Assembly (NCBI RefSeq): GCF_017349295.1
Contig: NZ_JAFMPK010000028.1
Span: 31,561-95,560, forward strand
DNA from: Myceligenerans salitolerans
GTDB taxonomy: Bacteria; Actinomycetota; Actinomycetes; Actinomycetales; Cellulomonadaceae
Direction: 5' to 3'
Length of the DNA stretch: 64,000 nt
A model generated the notes under the pieces. The model did not search any database and was not told the origin of the DNA. It saw only the letters and a program-made list of their open reading frames with translations. How positions within the stretch are numbered: position 1 is the first letter of the stretch; each line of letters opens with the position of its first letter. This document shows, in pieces, positions 1 to 9,826 of this stretch. The position numbers and the translations under genes were made by a program.

Positions 1-120
1 GAGCCGATGACCTGCTATGCCGACGCCTTCCTCACGGGCGACCGGCTCGTCCGACTCGCCGCGGGCGACACGCATCGCGTGCGGTGGGGTGTCACGCTGC
101 TGGACGAGCGGCGCGCCTGA
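1..120 (+). CDS. Aldose 1-epimerase family protein, C-terminal end (partial)
   Basis: The reading frame is open from the first base of the window and stops at a TGA at 118-120, giving the last 39 residues of a protein whose start lies outside. The visible tail has the pattern MTCYADAF, then a short segment, then RLAAGDTHRVRWGV near the stop. That is how actinobacterial aldose 1-epimerase-like (mutarotase, galactose mutarotase superfamily) proteins end: a conserved 'EPMTC.ADAF' strand followed by an 'L.PG....W.' strand. The family interconverts anomers of free hexoses in the cytoplasm. Only the tail is visible, so the assignment rests on pattern recognition, and catalytic residues cannot be checked. 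Confidence 0.7.
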   Translation, partial: EPMTCYADAFLTGDRLVRLAAGDTHRVRWGVTLLDERRA

Positions 121-192
121 GCGGGAAATCCCAGGTGGTCCATCCCGGTTGACCGACAATGGAGCCGGCCGGGACGACGTGCGAACCGGTCC

Positions 193-240
193 ACTGGCGC
201 GACGAAGGGCGAAGTGCGGGGTGGGGCCGAGGAACGAGGC
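193..240. repeat. 48-bp direct repeat, copy 1
   Basis: An exact 48-bp sequence starting ACTGGCGCGACGAAGG and ending GAGGAACGAGGC recurs at 280-327, with start-to-start spacing of 87 bp. Both copies lie in the 264-bp space between the epimerase tail and the SGNH hydrolase gene, where I see no credible coding sequence. The repeat is not palindromic. It could be a member of a dispersed intergenic repeat family or a local duplication. Confidence 0.85.
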
Positions 241-279
241 TCCCGCCCGGTACGGAGTCCGAGGAGCGTCACGATCAAC

Positions 280-327
280 ACTGGCGCGACGAAGGGCGAA
301 GTGCGGGGTGGGGCCGAGGAACGAGGC
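280..327. repeat. 48-bp direct repeat, copy 2
   Basis: This is identical over 48 bp to the copy at 193-240. It ends about 57 bp before the GTG start of the next gene, so it may lie in that gene's promoter or leader region. Confidence 0.85.
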
Positions 328-384
328 ATCCGCGGAGCGCAGCCCGTGAAGCGGCAGGATGAGTGCTGAAGCAAGGAGAGGTCC

Positions 385-987
385 GTGCAGGAACGCCAGG
401 TGCGCATCTGTGTCGTCGGCGACGAGCTGGCCACCGGTGTCGGTGACGCGAGAGCGCTCGGCTGGACCGGTCGTGTCGTGGCGCGGACGAGCTTCGGCCG
501 GCCCGCGATGATGTTCACCCTGGCCATTCCGGGCGAGACGTCGACGCAGCTCGGCGCCCGGTGGGAGGCCGAGACCGCGGCGCGCTTCGGCCCCGAGCAC
601 GAGGTGGACAACCGGCTCGTGGTCGCGCTGGGCCGCCATGACGTCGCCGCGGGCCTGTCGGTTGCGCGCTCGCGCCTGAACCTGGCGAACATCCTCGACG
701 TCGCGGAGGCGAACCGGACGCCCGCGTTCGTCGTCGGCCCGCCGCCCGGCACGCCCGACCAGGGTGATCGGATCGCCGAGCTGTCCGACGCGTTCGCCGA
801 TGTCGCGAGCCGGCGCCGCGTGCCCTACGTGGACACGTACACGCCGCTCGCCTCCCACGAGCAGTGGCTGGCCGACCTGGCGCAGAACGGGACGACGTAT
901 CCGGGTCAGGCCGGCTACGGGCTCATGGCCTGGCTCGTGCTCCACACGGGCTGGCACTCGTGGCTGGGGCTTCCGCAGGACGACTGA
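385..987 (+). CDS. SGNH/GDSL-type hydrolase-like protein
   Basis: The protein has 200 residues and starts at GTG, preceded by a good ribosome site (AAGGAGAG, 373-380). The N-terminus, VRICVVGDELATGVGD, has the shape of block I of SGNH hydrolases (GDS[LI]), but the usual nucleophilic Ser position reads Glu-Leu. The C-terminal part, NGTTYPGQAGYGLMAW, resembles block V (usually D..HP), again with the catalytic Asp/His pair altered. The fold assignment is therefore reasonable, while catalytic activity as an esterase is doubtful. No signal peptide is seen. The gene stands alone between the repeat region and a strong terminator shared with kgd. Confidence 0.65.
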   Translation: MQERQVRICVVGDELATGVGDARALGWTGRVVARTSFGRPAMMFTLAIPGETSTQLGARWEAETAARFGPEHEVDNRLVVALGRHDVAAGLSVARSRLNLANILDVAEANRTPAFVVGPPPGTPDQGDRIAELSDAFADVASRRRVPYVDTYTPLASHEQWLADLAQNGTTYPGQAGYGLMAWLVLHTGWHSWLGLPQDD

Positions 988-990
988 CGG

Positions 991-1040
991 CGACACGAGG
1001 AAGCCCACCGCCCGGACGAGCGGTGGGCTTCCTCGTGTCG
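991..1040. terminator. Bidirectional intrinsic terminator
   Basis: A perfect 21-bp inverted repeat (CGACACGAGGAAGCCCACCGC and its complement) surrounds an 8-nt loop between two convergent genes. It ends 4 bp from the kgd stop codon and begins 3 bp after the SGNH gene stop. It lacks a long T-tract, which is common in high-GC actinomycetes. Confidence 0.85.
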
Positions 1041-1044
1041 CGGA

Positions 1045-4000
1045 TCAGCGGGCGAAGGCCTGCTCGATGAGGTGCTTCTGCTGTGCCTGGTGGAGCTTGG
1101 CCGTGCCGGCCGCCGTGGAGGCGGATGCGTCGCGGCTGATCACCTTGACGTACGGCAGGTCCGTCGGCAGGGCCAGGTGGATGTACGACCACGCACCCTG
1201 GTTCTGCGGCTCGTCCTGCACCCAGACGATCTCGGCGCCCGGGTACTTCGCGATCTCCGCGCGGATCTGCTCCTCCGGGAACGGGTAGAGCTGCTCCAGA
1301 CGGACGATCGCCACGCCCTCGTCCCCACGCTTGGCGCGCTCGGCGATCAGGTCGTAGTACACCCGGCCGGTGCACAGGATCAGCCGGCCCACCTTCGCCG
1401 GGTCGGCCGCGGTGTCGCCGAGCACCGGCTGGAACGTGCCGGACGTGAAGTCCTCGACGGCCGACGCCGCCGCCTTGAGCCGCAGCAGCTGCTTCGGCGT
1501 GAACACCACCAGCGGGCGGCGCGGGCGGGCGTAGGCCTGGCGGCGCAGCAGATGGAAGTACGACGCCGGAGTGCTGGGCTGCGCGATCGTCATGTTGTTC
1601 TCCGCGCCGAGCTGCAGGAAGCGCTCGATGCGGGCCGACGAGTGGTCCGGCCCCTGCCCCTCGTAACCGTGCGGGAGCAGCATGACCGCCGACGACGACT
1701 GGCCCCACTTCTGCTCCGCGGACGAGATGAACTCGTCGATCACGGTCTGGGCGCCGTTGACGAAGTCGCCGAACTGCGCCTCCCAGAGCACCAGCGCGTC
1801 GGGACGCTCCACCGAGTAGCCGTACTCGAACCCGAGGGCCGCGTACTCGCTGAGGGAGGAGTCGTACACCCAGAACTTCGCCTGGTCGGGCGTCAGGTAC
1901 AGCAGGGGCGTCCACTCGGCGCCGGTCTCGCGGTCGTGCAGCACGGCGTGGCGCTGCACGAACGTGCCCCGGCGGGAGTCCTGGCCGGCGAGCCGTACCG
2001 GCGTGCCCTCGATGAGCAGCGAGCCGAACGCCACGAGCTCGCCGAAGCCCCAGTCGATGCCGCCGTCCTTGGACATGATCTCGCGCGTCTCGAGCAGCTT
2101 GGCCAGCTTCGGGTGGACGTTGAAGCCCTCCGGCGGCGCGGTGTGCACCGAGCCGATGCGCTGCAGCACGTCGTGGCTGATCGCCGTCTGCCAGCCGACC
2201 ATCGTCCCGGCGTCCTCGAGCTGTGCCTCGGGGCGCTCCAGACCTGCGACGAGCTCGGACTGGGGCGCCGGCGTGAAGTCGGCCTTGGTCTCGGTGAAGA
2301 CCCGCTCGAGCTGCTTCTGGTAGTCCTGCAGCGCGGCCTCGGCCTCCTCGACCGTGATGTCGCCCCGGGCGACGAGGTTCTCCGTGTACAGCTTGCGCAC
2401 GGAGCGCTTCGCCTCGATGAGGTTGTACATCATGGGCTGCGTCATCGAGGGGTCGTCGCCCTCGTTGTGACCGCGGCGGCGGTAGCAGATCAGGTCGACG
2501 ATGACGTCCTGGCCGAACTGCTCACGGAACGCGAAGGCGAGTTCCGCGACGCGGACGACGGCCTCGGGGTCGTCGCCGTTCACGTGGAAGACCGGGACCT
2601 GGTAGCCCTTCGCGACGTCGGTGGCGTACGTGGTCGACCGGGACGACTGCGGACCGGTGGTGAAGCCCACCTGGTTGTTCACGATGACGTGAATGGTGCC
2701 GCCCGTGCGGTACCCGCGCAGCTGGGCGAGGTTGAGCACCTCGGGCACCACGCCCTGACCGGCGAACGCGGCGTCGCCGTGCACCAGGATCGGCAGCACG
2801 GAGAAGCCGTCGGCGCCCAGGTCGATGCGGTCCTGCTTGGCGCGGACGATGCCCTCGAGCACCGGGTCCACCGCCTCCAGGTGCGATGGGTTGGCGGCCA
2901 GGTACACCTTGGTGGTCGCCCCCGACTCGGCGGTGAACGTGCCCTCGGTGCCCAGGTGGTACTTCACATCGCCCGAGCCCTGCACGGACTTCGGGTCGAT
3001 CTGGCCCTCGAACTCCTTGAAGATCTGGGCGTAGCTCTTGCCGGCGATGTTCGCCAGCACGTTCAGGCGACCGCGGTGGGCCATGCCGAGCCCGACCTCG
3101 TCCAGCCCGCCCTCGGCGGCCCGGGACAGGATCGCGTCGAGCAGCGGGATGAGCGACTCGCCGCCCTCCAGCGAGAAGCGCTTCTGGCCGACGTACTTGG
3201 TCTGCAGGAACGTCTCGAACGCCTCCGCGGAGTTCAGCCGGCGCAGGATGCGCAGCTGGTCCTCGCGCGGGGTCTTGGCGTAGCCCGACTCCAGCCGTTC
3301 CTGGAGCCACTTGCGCTGCGCCACGTCGGCGATGTGCATGTACTCCACGCCGATGGAGCGGCAGTAGGAGTCGCGCAGCAGGCCGAGGATGTCGCGCAGC
3401 TTCATCTTGGGCTTCGGGCCGAAACCGGCCGTGGGGAAGACTCGGTCCAGGTCCCACAGCGTCATGCCGTGGTTCTGGATGTCGAGGTCCGGGTGCTTGC
3501 GCTGGCGGTAGGCGAGCGGGTCGGTGTCCGCCATGAGGTGCCCGCGGGAGCGGAACGCCTGGATGATCTCGGCGACCTTGGCCGGCTTGGCGGCCTCGAC
3601 GTCGGCGTCGACGGTGTTGTCGCGCACCCAGCGCACCGGCTCGTAGGGGACGCGGAGTGCCGCGAAGACGCGGTCGTAGAAGCCGTCGAGGCCGAGGAGC
3701 TTCTCCGAGATGATCTTGAGGAACTCGCCGGACTGCGCGCCCTGGATGATGCGGTGGTCGTACGTCGAGGTGATCGTCATCACCTTGGAGATGCCCATGC
3801 GGGCGAGCTGTTCGTCCGACGCCCCCGCGAACTCGGCGGGGTAGTCCATGGCGCCGACGCCGACGATGGTGCCCTGGCCCTGCATGAGCCGCGGCACGGA
3901 GTGCACCGTCCCGATGCCGCCCGGGTTGGTCAGCGAGATCGTGGTGCCCTGGAAGTCCGGGACACCGAGCTTGCCGCCACGCGCCTTGCGGACGAGGTCC

Positions 4001-4824
4001 TCGTACGCGGCGACGAACTCCGCGAAGTCGAGCTCCTCGGCCTTCTTGATGCTGGGGACCAGGAGCTGGCGGGAGCCGTCGGGCTTGGCCAGGTCGATGG
4101 CGAGACCGAAGCCGACGTGGGCGGGCTGGTTGACGCCCGGCTTGCCGTCGACCAGCTCGTAGTGCGCGTTCATCACCGGCATGTCGCTCAGTGCCTCGAC
4201 GAGCGCGTACCCGATCAGGTGGGTGAACGAGACCTTGCCGCCGCGTCCCCGCTTGAGGTGGTTGTTGATGACGATGCGGTTGTCCACCATGAGCTTGGCG
4301 GGTACCGCTCGCACCGACGTCGCCGTCGGGACCTCGAGGGAGGACTCCATGTTGGTCACGACGCGCGCGGCGGGGCCACGCAGCTTCTGCACGTCGTCGA
4401 CGGCGTCGTCGTGGTGGGGCTTGGGCTGCAGCAGCGACTGGCCGTAGTCCTGGACCGCCGGGGTGGCGACGGGGGGTGCCGCCGCGGTGACCTTGGGGTC
4501 CGCCGGAATGACCTTCTCGGCGGGCTGCTGCGCCGCCTCGGCCGCGGCCGTGCCCTGGCTGCCCGACGGCGTCTTCGCCGGTGCGGGCTCAGTCTGTGCG
4601 GTGTCGGACGGCGCGGCATCGGCCGGCGCCGCGGACTGTGTGTCCGCCGCCTTGCGCGTGCTGTCCGGCGACGGCGTGTAGTCCTCGAAGAACTCCCACC
4701 ACGCGGGGTCGACGGCGTTCTTGTCCTTCAGATATTGCTGGTAGAGCTCGTCGACGAGCCATTCATTGGCTCCGAACGACGAGCTCGCCACGCTGATCGA
4801 CTCTGAACCAGCTTTAGGGGACAC
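1045..4824 (-). CDS. kgd: Multifunctional 2-oxoglutarate metabolism enzyme (E1o/E2o fusion)
   Basis: This is the actinobacterial fused 2-oxoglutarate decarboxylase/dehydrogenase/succinyltransferase component of the TCA cycle, 1259 residues from the chosen start. In order it has: the E1o N-terminal helix ([12 protein letters not shown], about 17-28); an Ala/Pro-rich linker (about 55-150); an E2-type acyltransferase domain (about 155-370) with the catalytic His in TYDHRIIQG (His357); and a thiamine-diphosphate-dependent E1 domain filling the rest, including [18 protein letters not shown] and the C-terminal transketolase-like half. I chose the GTG at 4824 (VSPKAGSES), which matches the usual family start. 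The frame is open to 4890, but the extra 22 residues look non-native. The gene stands alone, converging on a strong terminator at its 3' end. Confidence 0.97.
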   Translation of the reverse strand: MSPKAGSESISVASSSFGANEWLVDELYQQYLKDKNAVDPAWWEFFEDYTPSPDSTRKAADTQSAAPADAAPSDTAQTEPAPAKTPSGSQGTAAAEAAQQPAEKVIPADPKVTAAAPPVATPAVQDYGQSLLQPKPHHDDAVDDVQKLRGPAARVVTNMESSLEVPTATSVRAVPAKLMVDNRIVINNHLKRGRGGKVSFTHLIGYALVEALSDMPVMNAHYELVDGKPGVNQPAHVGFGLAIDLAKPDGSRQLLVPSIKKAEELDFAEFVAAYEDLVRKARGGKLGVPDFQGTTISLTNPGGIGTVHSVPRLMQGQGTIVGVGAMDYPAEFAGASDEQLARMGISKVMTITSTYDHRIIQGAQSGEFLKIISEKLLGLDGFYDRVFAALRVPYEPVRWVRDNTVDADVEAAKPAKVAEIIQAFRSRGHLMADTDPLAYRQRKHPDLDIQNHGMTLWDLDRVFPTAGFGPKPKMKLRDILGLLRDSYCRSIGVEYMHIADVAQRKWLQERLESGYAKTPREDQLRILRRLNSAEAFETFLQTKYVGQKRFSLEGGESLIPLLDAILSRAAEGGLDEVGLGMAHRGRLNVLANIAGKSYAQIFKEFEGQIDPKSVQGSGDVKYHLGTEGTFTAESGATTKVYLAANPSHLEAVDPVLEGIVRAKQDRIDLGADGFSVLPILVHGDAAFAGQGVVPEVLNLAQLRGYRTGGTIHVIVNNQVGFTTGPQSSRSTTYATDVAKGYQVPVFHVNGDDPEAVVRVAELAFAFREQFGQDVIVDLICYRRRGHNEGDDPSMTQPMMYNLIEAKRSVRKLYTENLVARGDITVEEAEAALQDYQKQLERVFTETKADFTPAPQSELVAGLERPEAQLEDAGTMVGWQTAISHDVLQRIGSVHTAPPEGFNVHPKLAKLLETREIMSKDGGIDWGFGELVAFGSLLIEGTPVRLAGQDSRRGTFVQRHAVLHDRETGAEWTPLLYLTPDQAKFWVYDSSLSEYAALGFEYGYSVERPDALVLWEAQFGDFVNGAQTVIDEFISSAEQKWGQSSSAVMLLPHGYEGQGPDHSSARIERFLQLGAENNMTIAQPSTPASYFHLLRRQAYARPRRPLVVFTPKQLLRLKAAASAVEDFTSGTFQPVLGDTAADPAKVGRLILCTGRVYYDLIAERAKRGDEGVAIVRLEQLYPFPEEQIRAEIAKYPGAEIVWVQDEPQNQGAWSYIHLALPTDLPYVKVISRDASASTAAGTAKLHQAQQKHLIEQAFAR

Positions 4825-5224
4825 GCGCGGATCGCCCACCTTCACCCATAGATTCTGCGCTCTGTGAGGGTGCCGGCGCTGACCGGTCACGGCCTCAGTC
4901 CGACGGTTTCGGACAGCACAAGGGTATGCCTTACGAGCCCGGAAACGGGTGTGACGTCTGTGGGTTCACACGCCGGACGGGCGGTCATCGCCGATGCTTC
5001 GTCATGAACTCTGCTGCGCAGGCAAAAAGCGGGCAACATTCGTTCTCGAACCCGTCAACGCCACGTTTCCGCCGTGCGATGAGTGAAGACAATCCCTGGT
5101 TCGTGTGATGGAAATCACGGTCCGATGGGGTTGTCCTCCGCGTCCCATGTCTCTACGCGTTCCCCTTCGGGCGTGCACATCCGGGTGGTGCCGGCTCCCC
5201 GGCGTCACCATGCCTCTCCACTTC
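4825..5224 (-). promoter_or_regulatory. Gene-free region upstream of kgd with an inverted repeat
   Basis: These 400 bp separate the kgd start from the 3' end of the histidine-kinase gene, and I see no credible coding sequence in them. A 6-bp inverted repeat (GTGTGA-N11-TCACAC) lies at 4949-4971, and on the minus strand a weak -10-like TACCCT lies at 4926-4921. The repeat would sit just upstream of such a promoter. Its half-sites resemble CRP/GlxR half-sites, but the spacer is 11 rather than 6, so a GlxR site is not supported. Confidence 0.4.
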
Positions 5225-6370
5225 CTACTGGGCGCCCAGGCGCTCGGCGGCGACACCCGGCGCCGGATGCGCGCGCGCCGGGAGGGTGACCCGCATGGTC
5301 GCTCCCTCGGTGGAGTCGGCCACCTCGACGTGCCCGCCGTGCAATTCCACCGCCCAGCGGACGATGGCCAGGCCGATCCCCGTACCGCCGCTCGCCGGAG
5401 GCGTGACGCCCCCGGTGACGGGAGCGCCCTCCGTGCCGCTGCCCGCGCCCGCCGACGTCGGACTCGACGCCGTGCCGCGCGCGAACCGCTGGAAGATGCG
5501 TTCCCGGTCCTCCGGGGCGATACCCGGTCCCTGGTCGCTGATCTCCAGCACGACGGTCTCGCCGACCGGATAGGCGTCCATGCGGATGTCGCCGTCCCTC
5601 GGCGAGTGTCGGATCGCGTTCTGCAGCAGGTTGGTCAGGACCTGGTGCAGCCGCTCACGATCCGCCTCGATGGTGAGGTTCGGCGGCGTCACGTCGATGA
5701 TGTAGTGCAGGTCCTTGGCGGCGTCCACCATCTGGAGGCCGTCCGCGCACTCCTCCATCAGGTCGCCGACGTCGAACTCCGACACGGACAGTGCCGACGC
5801 CCCGGCCTCGAGGCGCGACAGGTCCAGCAAGTAGGTGACGAGGCGTGTCAGCCGCTCCGTCTGCGCGTGGGCCTGCTCGAGCATGGCCGGCGTCGCGGGG
5901 ACGACCCCGTCGACCATGTTCTCGAGCTGTGCCTGCAGCGCGGCCACGGGCGTGCGTAGCTCGTGCGACACGTTGGCGATGAGGTCGCGCCGTGTCTGTT
6001 CCACGGACGCCAGGTCCTCGGACATCTGGTTGAACGCGGCGGCGAGCTGGCCGACCTCGTCGTGGCTCGTCGCGCGCACGCGCGTGGTGTAGTCGCCGTC
6101 GGCCATCGCCTGCACGGCGTGCGTCATCTCGCGCAGCGGCGAGGTCATCCCCCGCGCCAGGAACTGGGTCAGGACCAGCGACAGGAGGATCGCCACGGGG
6201 AACGTGCGGCTCGGGCCCATCTCGAGCTGCAGGCCGACCCAGGTGATCATGACCGCGAGGGTCACCGTCGCGGCGACGAGGATGCCGAGCTTGATCTTGA
6301 TGGAACTCAGGGGGTCCAGCGGGCGGACGTCGCGCAGGGTCCGCGCGACGCCGGGCAGCCTGCGACTCAT
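5225..6370 (-). CDS. Sensor histidine kinase, two-component system
   Basis: The protein has 381 residues. Two hydrophobic segments (about 25-48 and 55-72) are separated by only about 8 residues, so there is almost no extracytoplasmic sensor. A HAMP segment (about 73-125) follows, then HisKA with the phospho-acceptor His in NVSHELRTPVAAL (about 140), then a HATPase_c domain with N box NLLQNAIRHSP, G1 box DQGPGIAPEDRERIF and G2 box GGTGIGLAIVRW. This is an OmpR-partner kinase. It lies 4 bp downstream of the response-regulator gene, so the pair is one transcript. The near absence of an external loop suggests sensing of the membrane itself or of a membrane partner (inference). The signal is unknown. 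Confidence 0.93.
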   Translation of the reverse strand: MSRRLPGVARTLRDVRPLDPLSSIKIKLGILVAATVTLAVMITWVGLQLEMGPSRTFPVAILLSLVLTQFLARGMTSPLREMTHAVQAMADGDYTTRVRATSHDEVGQLAAAFNQMSEDLASVEQTRRDLIANVSHELRTPVAALQAQLENMVDGVVPATPAMLEQAHAQTERLTRLVTYLLDLSRLEAGASALSVSEFDVGDLMEECADGLQMVDAAKDLHYIIDVTPPNLTIEADRERLHQVLTNLLQNAIRHSPRDGDIRMDAYPVGETVVLEISDQGPGIAPEDRERIFQRFARGTASSPTSAGAGSGTEGAPVTGGVTPPASGGTGIGLAIVRWAVELHGGHVEVADSTEGATMRVTLPARAHPAPGVAAERLGAQ

Positions 6371-6374
6371 CGCG

Positions 6375-7148
6375 TCACGCCGTCGGCGGTTCGAACGCGT
6401 ACCCCACGCCGTGGACGGTCCGGATCAGGTCCGAACCCAGCTTCCTGCGCAGCGCCTTGATGTGGGAGTCGACGGTGCGGGTACCGCTCGCGTCCGCCCA
6501 GTCCCAGACCTCCGCCAGCAGCCGCTCGCGGGTGAGCACCGTCTTGGGGGAGGAGGCGAGCATGACGAGCAGCTCGAACTCGGTGGGAGTCAGGTGGATC
6601 TCCTCGTTGCCCCGGTAGACCCTGCGCTGGGCGCGGTCGACCGTGACGTCCCCCATCGCCATCGGCGGCTCCGACGGCGTGGAGGCGGCCGCCTGGGCGG
6701 CGCGGTCCACCCGCCGCAGCAGGGCCTTGAGCCGGGCCACGAGTTCACGCATGGAGAAGGGCTTGGTCATGTAGTCGTCCGCGCCGACACCCAGCCCCAC
6801 GAGCATGTCCGTCTCGTCGTCGCGGGCCGTGAGCATGAGGATCGGCACCGGCTGCTCGGCCTGGATCCGCCGCGTCACCTCGAGCCCGTCGATCCCCGGC
6901 AGCATCACGTCGAGCACGATGGCGTCGGGACGCAGCCGCATGGCGGCGTCCACCCCCGACAGGCCGTCCCGCGCGACCTCGACCCGCCAGCCCTCGGCCG
7001 ACAACCGCTGGGCGATCGCCGTGGCGATGGTCGGCTCGTCCTCCACGACGAGGATCGTGGCGCTCTGCTGGCCAGTACCGGTGGCGCCCGACGGGACGGG
7101 GTCGGGGCGGGCGGGGCTGCCCGGCTGCTGCGGCGTACCTGAAGACAT
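6375..7148 (-). CDS. OmpR-family response regulator
   Basis: The protein has 257 residues from the ATG at 7148. A receiver domain (about 28-140) shows the acidic pair in VVEDEP, the phospho-acceptor Asp in IVLDVMLPGIDGLEV, Thr in MLTARD and Lys in TKPFSMREL. A winged-helix DNA-binding domain (about 165-255) contains LTPTEFELLVML and the terminal VHGVGYAF. The frame extends 23 residues further upstream, but that extension lacks family similarity. It is the first gene of the pair with the downstream kinase. Activation would be by phosphotransfer from that kinase. The target genes cannot be told from sequence. Confidence 0.94.
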   Translation of the reverse strand: MSSGTPQQPGSPARPDPVPSGATGTGQQSATILVVEDEPTIATAIAQRLSAEGWRVEVARDGLSGVDAAMRLRPDAIVLDVMLPGIDGLEVTRRIQAEQPVPILMLTARDDETDMLVGLGVGADDYMTKPFSMRELVARLKALLRRVDRAAQAAASTPSEPPMAMGDVTVDRAQRRVYRGNEEIHLTPTEFELLVMLASSPKTVLTRERLLAEVWDWADASGTRTVDSHIKALRRKLGSDLIRTVHGVGYAFEPPTA

Positions 7149-7334
7149 GGGTCCATCTTGCACCCCCCAGCCTGAAAGGAAGCTGAACCCGGGCCGGAAG
7201 CCGCCCGGTCGTGTCACGAGCGCACGTGTTGCGCACGAGATCTCGGCACCTTGCGCACGGGATCTCGTCAGCGTCCCCCACCGGCGCTACGATCGGCTCA
7301 CCATGATCGAACCGCGCCATCCCCGGAGCCCTCG

Positions 7335-8747
7335 ATGACCGCCGACTGGATCATGGTCGCCGTCGGAGTGCTCCTCACCGCAGGAACCGCGATCTTCGTC
7401 GCAGGCGAGTTCTCTCTGGTCACCCTCGACCCCGCCGTCATCGGCGACGACGAGGAGGGTGACAGACCCGGCTCCTCCGCCGGCACCACCGCCCCCTCCC
7501 GCCCGGGACGCCGCGACCGCGCCGTCCGCACAGCGCTGAAGAGCCTCTCCACCGAACTCAGCTCCGCCCAGGTCGGCATCACCGTCACCACGATCCTGCT
7601 CGGCTACACGGCCCAGCCCGCCCTGGTGAACCTGCTGACCGCGGCGTTCGGGAACTTTCCCCTGTCCGGTGCCGTCGGCCTCGCCCTCGCGACCGTGCTC
7701 GCCCTGATCCTCGTGAACGGCTTCTCCATGCTGTTCGGCGAGCTCATCCCCAAGAACTTCGCCCTGTCGGTGCCACTCGGCTCCGCGCGCCTCGTCATCC
7801 CGCTGCAGCGCGTGTTCACCGTGCTCTTCAAGCCCGTGATCCTGCTGCTCAACGGCTCCGCCAACGCGCTGCTGCGCCGCGTCGGCGTCGAACCGCGCGA
7901 GGAGCTGTCCGGTGCCAGGTCCGCCACCGAGCTCGCCTCCCTGGTTCGTCGTTCGGCGGCCGAGGGCACGCTCGGGAAGTCCGTCGCGCAGCTCCTCACC
8001 AACTCGATCGAGCTCCATGAGCTGAGCGCCAACGACGTCATGACCGACCGCATGCGGATGATCGTGGTCGAACGGGACGCCACCGCCGCCGACGTCGTCC
8101 GGCTCGCCATGAACACCGGGCACTCGCGGTTCCCCGTGATCGGACAGGACCGGGACGACGTCATCGGCCTGGTGAACCTGCGGCGCGCCGTCGGTGTACC
8201 GCACGACCGACGGGCCGAGGTCCCGGCCACCGCGTTGATGGTCGACGCCCCGCGCGTGCCCGAGACCGTCGGGCTCGGGCCGCTGCTGGTCGAGCTGCGC
8301 GACCTCGGCCTGCAGATGGCCGTCGTGGTCGACGAGTACGGGGGGACCTCGGGAGTGGTCACCCTGGAGGACGTCGTCGAGGAACTGGTGGGAGAGGTCG
8401 CCGACGAGCACGACCGGCGCCGCGCCGGCGTCGTGCGCGCTCCGGGCGGCGAATGGGTGGTGCCCGCGGTCCTGCGGCCCGACGAGCTGCAGGAGAACAC
8501 TCGCGTCGTCGTCCCCGACGGGGCCGCGTACGAGACGCTCGGCGGGCTCGTCATGGCCGAGCTCGGGCGCGTGCCCCGGGTCGGCGACGAGGTCACGGTG
8601 TCCGGCACCGTGCTCCGCGTCGAGGCGATGGACGGCAGACGCGTCGAGCGGCTCCGGGTGCGCCCCGCGCCCCCGGGCCCGGAGGCCGCCACGGTGGCCG
8701 ACGTCGCCTCCGGGCAGCACCGTGTCACGAAGGAGGCACGCGGATGA
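7335..8747 (+). CDS. CNNM/CBS-pair membrane protein with CorC/HlyC domain
   Basis: The protein has 470 residues from the ATG at 7335, with GGAG at 7325-7328 as ribosome site. It has a CNNM (DUF21) transmembrane region of about three to four helices (1-190), a CBS-domain pair (about 215-340; MTDRMRMIVVERDATAADVV, GGTSGVVTLEDVVEELVGE) and a C-terminal CorC_HlyC domain (about 360-440). The family is annotated as hemolysin-like but is now viewed as magnesium/cobalt transport or efflux regulators. An unusual Ser/Arg-rich insertion follows the first helix (about 45-70). The gene overlaps the next one by ATGA, so the two are translationally coupled. Confidence 0.9.
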   Translation: MTADWIMVAVGVLLTAGTAIFVAGEFSLVTLDPAVIGDDEEGDRPGSSAGTTAPSRPGRRDRAVRTALKSLSTELSSAQVGITVTTILLGYTAQPALVNLLTAAFGNFPLSGAVGLALATVLALILVNGFSMLFGELIPKNFALSVPLGSARLVIPLQRVFTVLFKPVILLLNGSANALLRRVGVEPREELSGARSATELASLVRRSAAEGTLGKSVAQLLTNSIELHELSANDVMTDRMRMIVVERDATAADVVRLAMNTGHSRFPVIGQDRDDVIGLVNLRRAVGVPHDRRAEVPATALMVDAPRVPETVGLGPLLVELRDLGLQMAVVVDEYGGTSGVVTLEDVVEELVGEVADEHDRRRAGVVRAPGGEWVVPAVLRPDELQENTRVVVPDGAAYETLGGLVMAELGRVPRVGDEVTVSGTVLRVEAMDGRRVERLRVRPAPPGPEAATVADVASGQHRVTKEARG

Positions 8748-9826
8748 GTACCACCACCGCGATCGTCGTCGCACTCGTGCTCCTGGCGGGCAATGCCTTC
8801 TTCGTCGGGGCGGAGTTCGCCGTGCTGTCGGCGAAGCGGTCCCAGATCGAGCCGCTCGCCGCGGCGGGCAACCGCCGTGCGCAGACCGTGCTCTGGGCCA
8901 TGGAGCACGTGTCCCTCATGCTGGCGTGCGCGCAGCTCGGTGTGACCGTGTGCTCCACGGGACTCGGCATGGTGGCCGAGCCCGCGCTCGCCCACATGCT
9001 CGAGGTGCCGCTGCACGCGCTCGGCGCCGAGGCGCTGGCCCATCCCATCGCCATGGCGGCGGCGCTCGCGATCGTCGTCTACCTGCACGTGGTCCTCGGT
9101 GAGATGGTGCCGAAGAACCTGGCCGTGTCCACACCGGAAGGCGCGGTGCTGTGGTTCGGGCCGCCGCTGGTGGTCCTCGCCCGGGTGGTGCGGCCGGTGA
9201 TCGTGGCGCTGAACTGGCTCGCCAACCATGCCGTCCGCCTGACGGGCGTCGAGCCGCGCGACGAGGTGGCGTCCGCGTTCACGGCGGAGGAGGTGCAGTC
9301 GATCGTCGAGCACTCCCAGGCCGAAGGCGTGCTCAAGGACGACCTGGGCCTCCTGTCCGGCGCGCTCGAGTTCTCCGAGAAGACGGCCGTCGACGTGATG
9401 GTTCCCGTGGGCTCGCTGGTGACGCTGACGGAGGGCGTGACACCCGACGACGTCGAGCGGCTCGTGGCGGAGCACGGCTTCTCACGGTTCCCGGTGCTGG
9501 CGGCCCCGGCTTCCGAGGGCGACGGTGCCGACGGCCTGGACGGTCGCGCGGCCGACGAGCGCCTGATCGGGTACCTGCACCTCAAGGACGTGCTGTATGC
9601 GACGGGTACGGCGCGGACCGAGCCCGTGGCGCTCTGGCGGGTGCGTGCGCTGGCGAGCGTGCGGCCCGGTGACGAGGTGGAGGACGCGCTGCGCGTGATG
9701 CAGCGTTCGGGCGCGCATCTGGCCCGGGTGGTCGGGGAGGGTGGCGAGCTGCGGGGAGTCGTGTTCCTGGAGGACATCCTCGAGGAACTGGTCGGCGAGG
9801 TCCGGGACGCGATGCAGCGCCGGTGA
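8744..9826 (+). CDS. CNNM/CBS-pair membrane protein, second copy
   Basis: The protein has 360 residues. The start ATG overlaps the upstream stop (ATGA) and follows a strong GAAGGAGG site. It has a CNNM transmembrane domain (about 1-175), with the typical NAFFVGAEFAVLSAKRSQIE first helix and GEMVPKNLAVS, followed by two CBS motifs (about 200-350). A low-complexity Asp/Gly insertion sits inside the first CBS unit. Unlike its neighbour, it ends right after the second CBS unit (EDILEELVGEVRDAM) and has no CorC_HlyC domain. The pair probably forms a heteromeric membrane complex for divalent-cation handling (inference). Confidence 0.9.
   Translation: MSTTTAIVVALVLLAGNAFFVGAEFAVLSAKRSQIEPLAAAGNRRAQTVLWAMEHVSLMLACAQLGVTVCSTGLGMVAEPALAHMLEVPLHALGAEALAHPIAMAAALAIVVYLHVVLGEMVPKNLAVSTPEGAVLWFGPPLVVLARVVRPVIVALNWLANHAVRLTGVEPRDEVASAFTAEEVQSIVEHSQAEGVLKDDLGLLSGALEFSEKTAVDVMVPVGSLVTLTEGVTPDDVERLVAEHGFSRFPVLAAPASEGDGADGLDGRAADERLIGYLHLKDVLYATGTARTEPVALWRVRALASVRPGDEVEDALRVMQRSGAHLARVVGEGGELRGVVFLEDILEELVGEVRDAMQRR

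Noticed and set aside
1072..4806. A plus-strand open frame of 1244 codons opposite kgd
   Set aside because: It is the antisense of a well-conserved enzyme gene. The translation is Arg/Leu/Val-rich without any domain, as expected from third-position GC bias.
7287..9475. Long minus-strand frames opposite the CNNM genes
   Set aside because: They are His/Asp/Gly-rich with no family resemblance. The plus-strand proteins have clear motifs, starts and ribosome sites.
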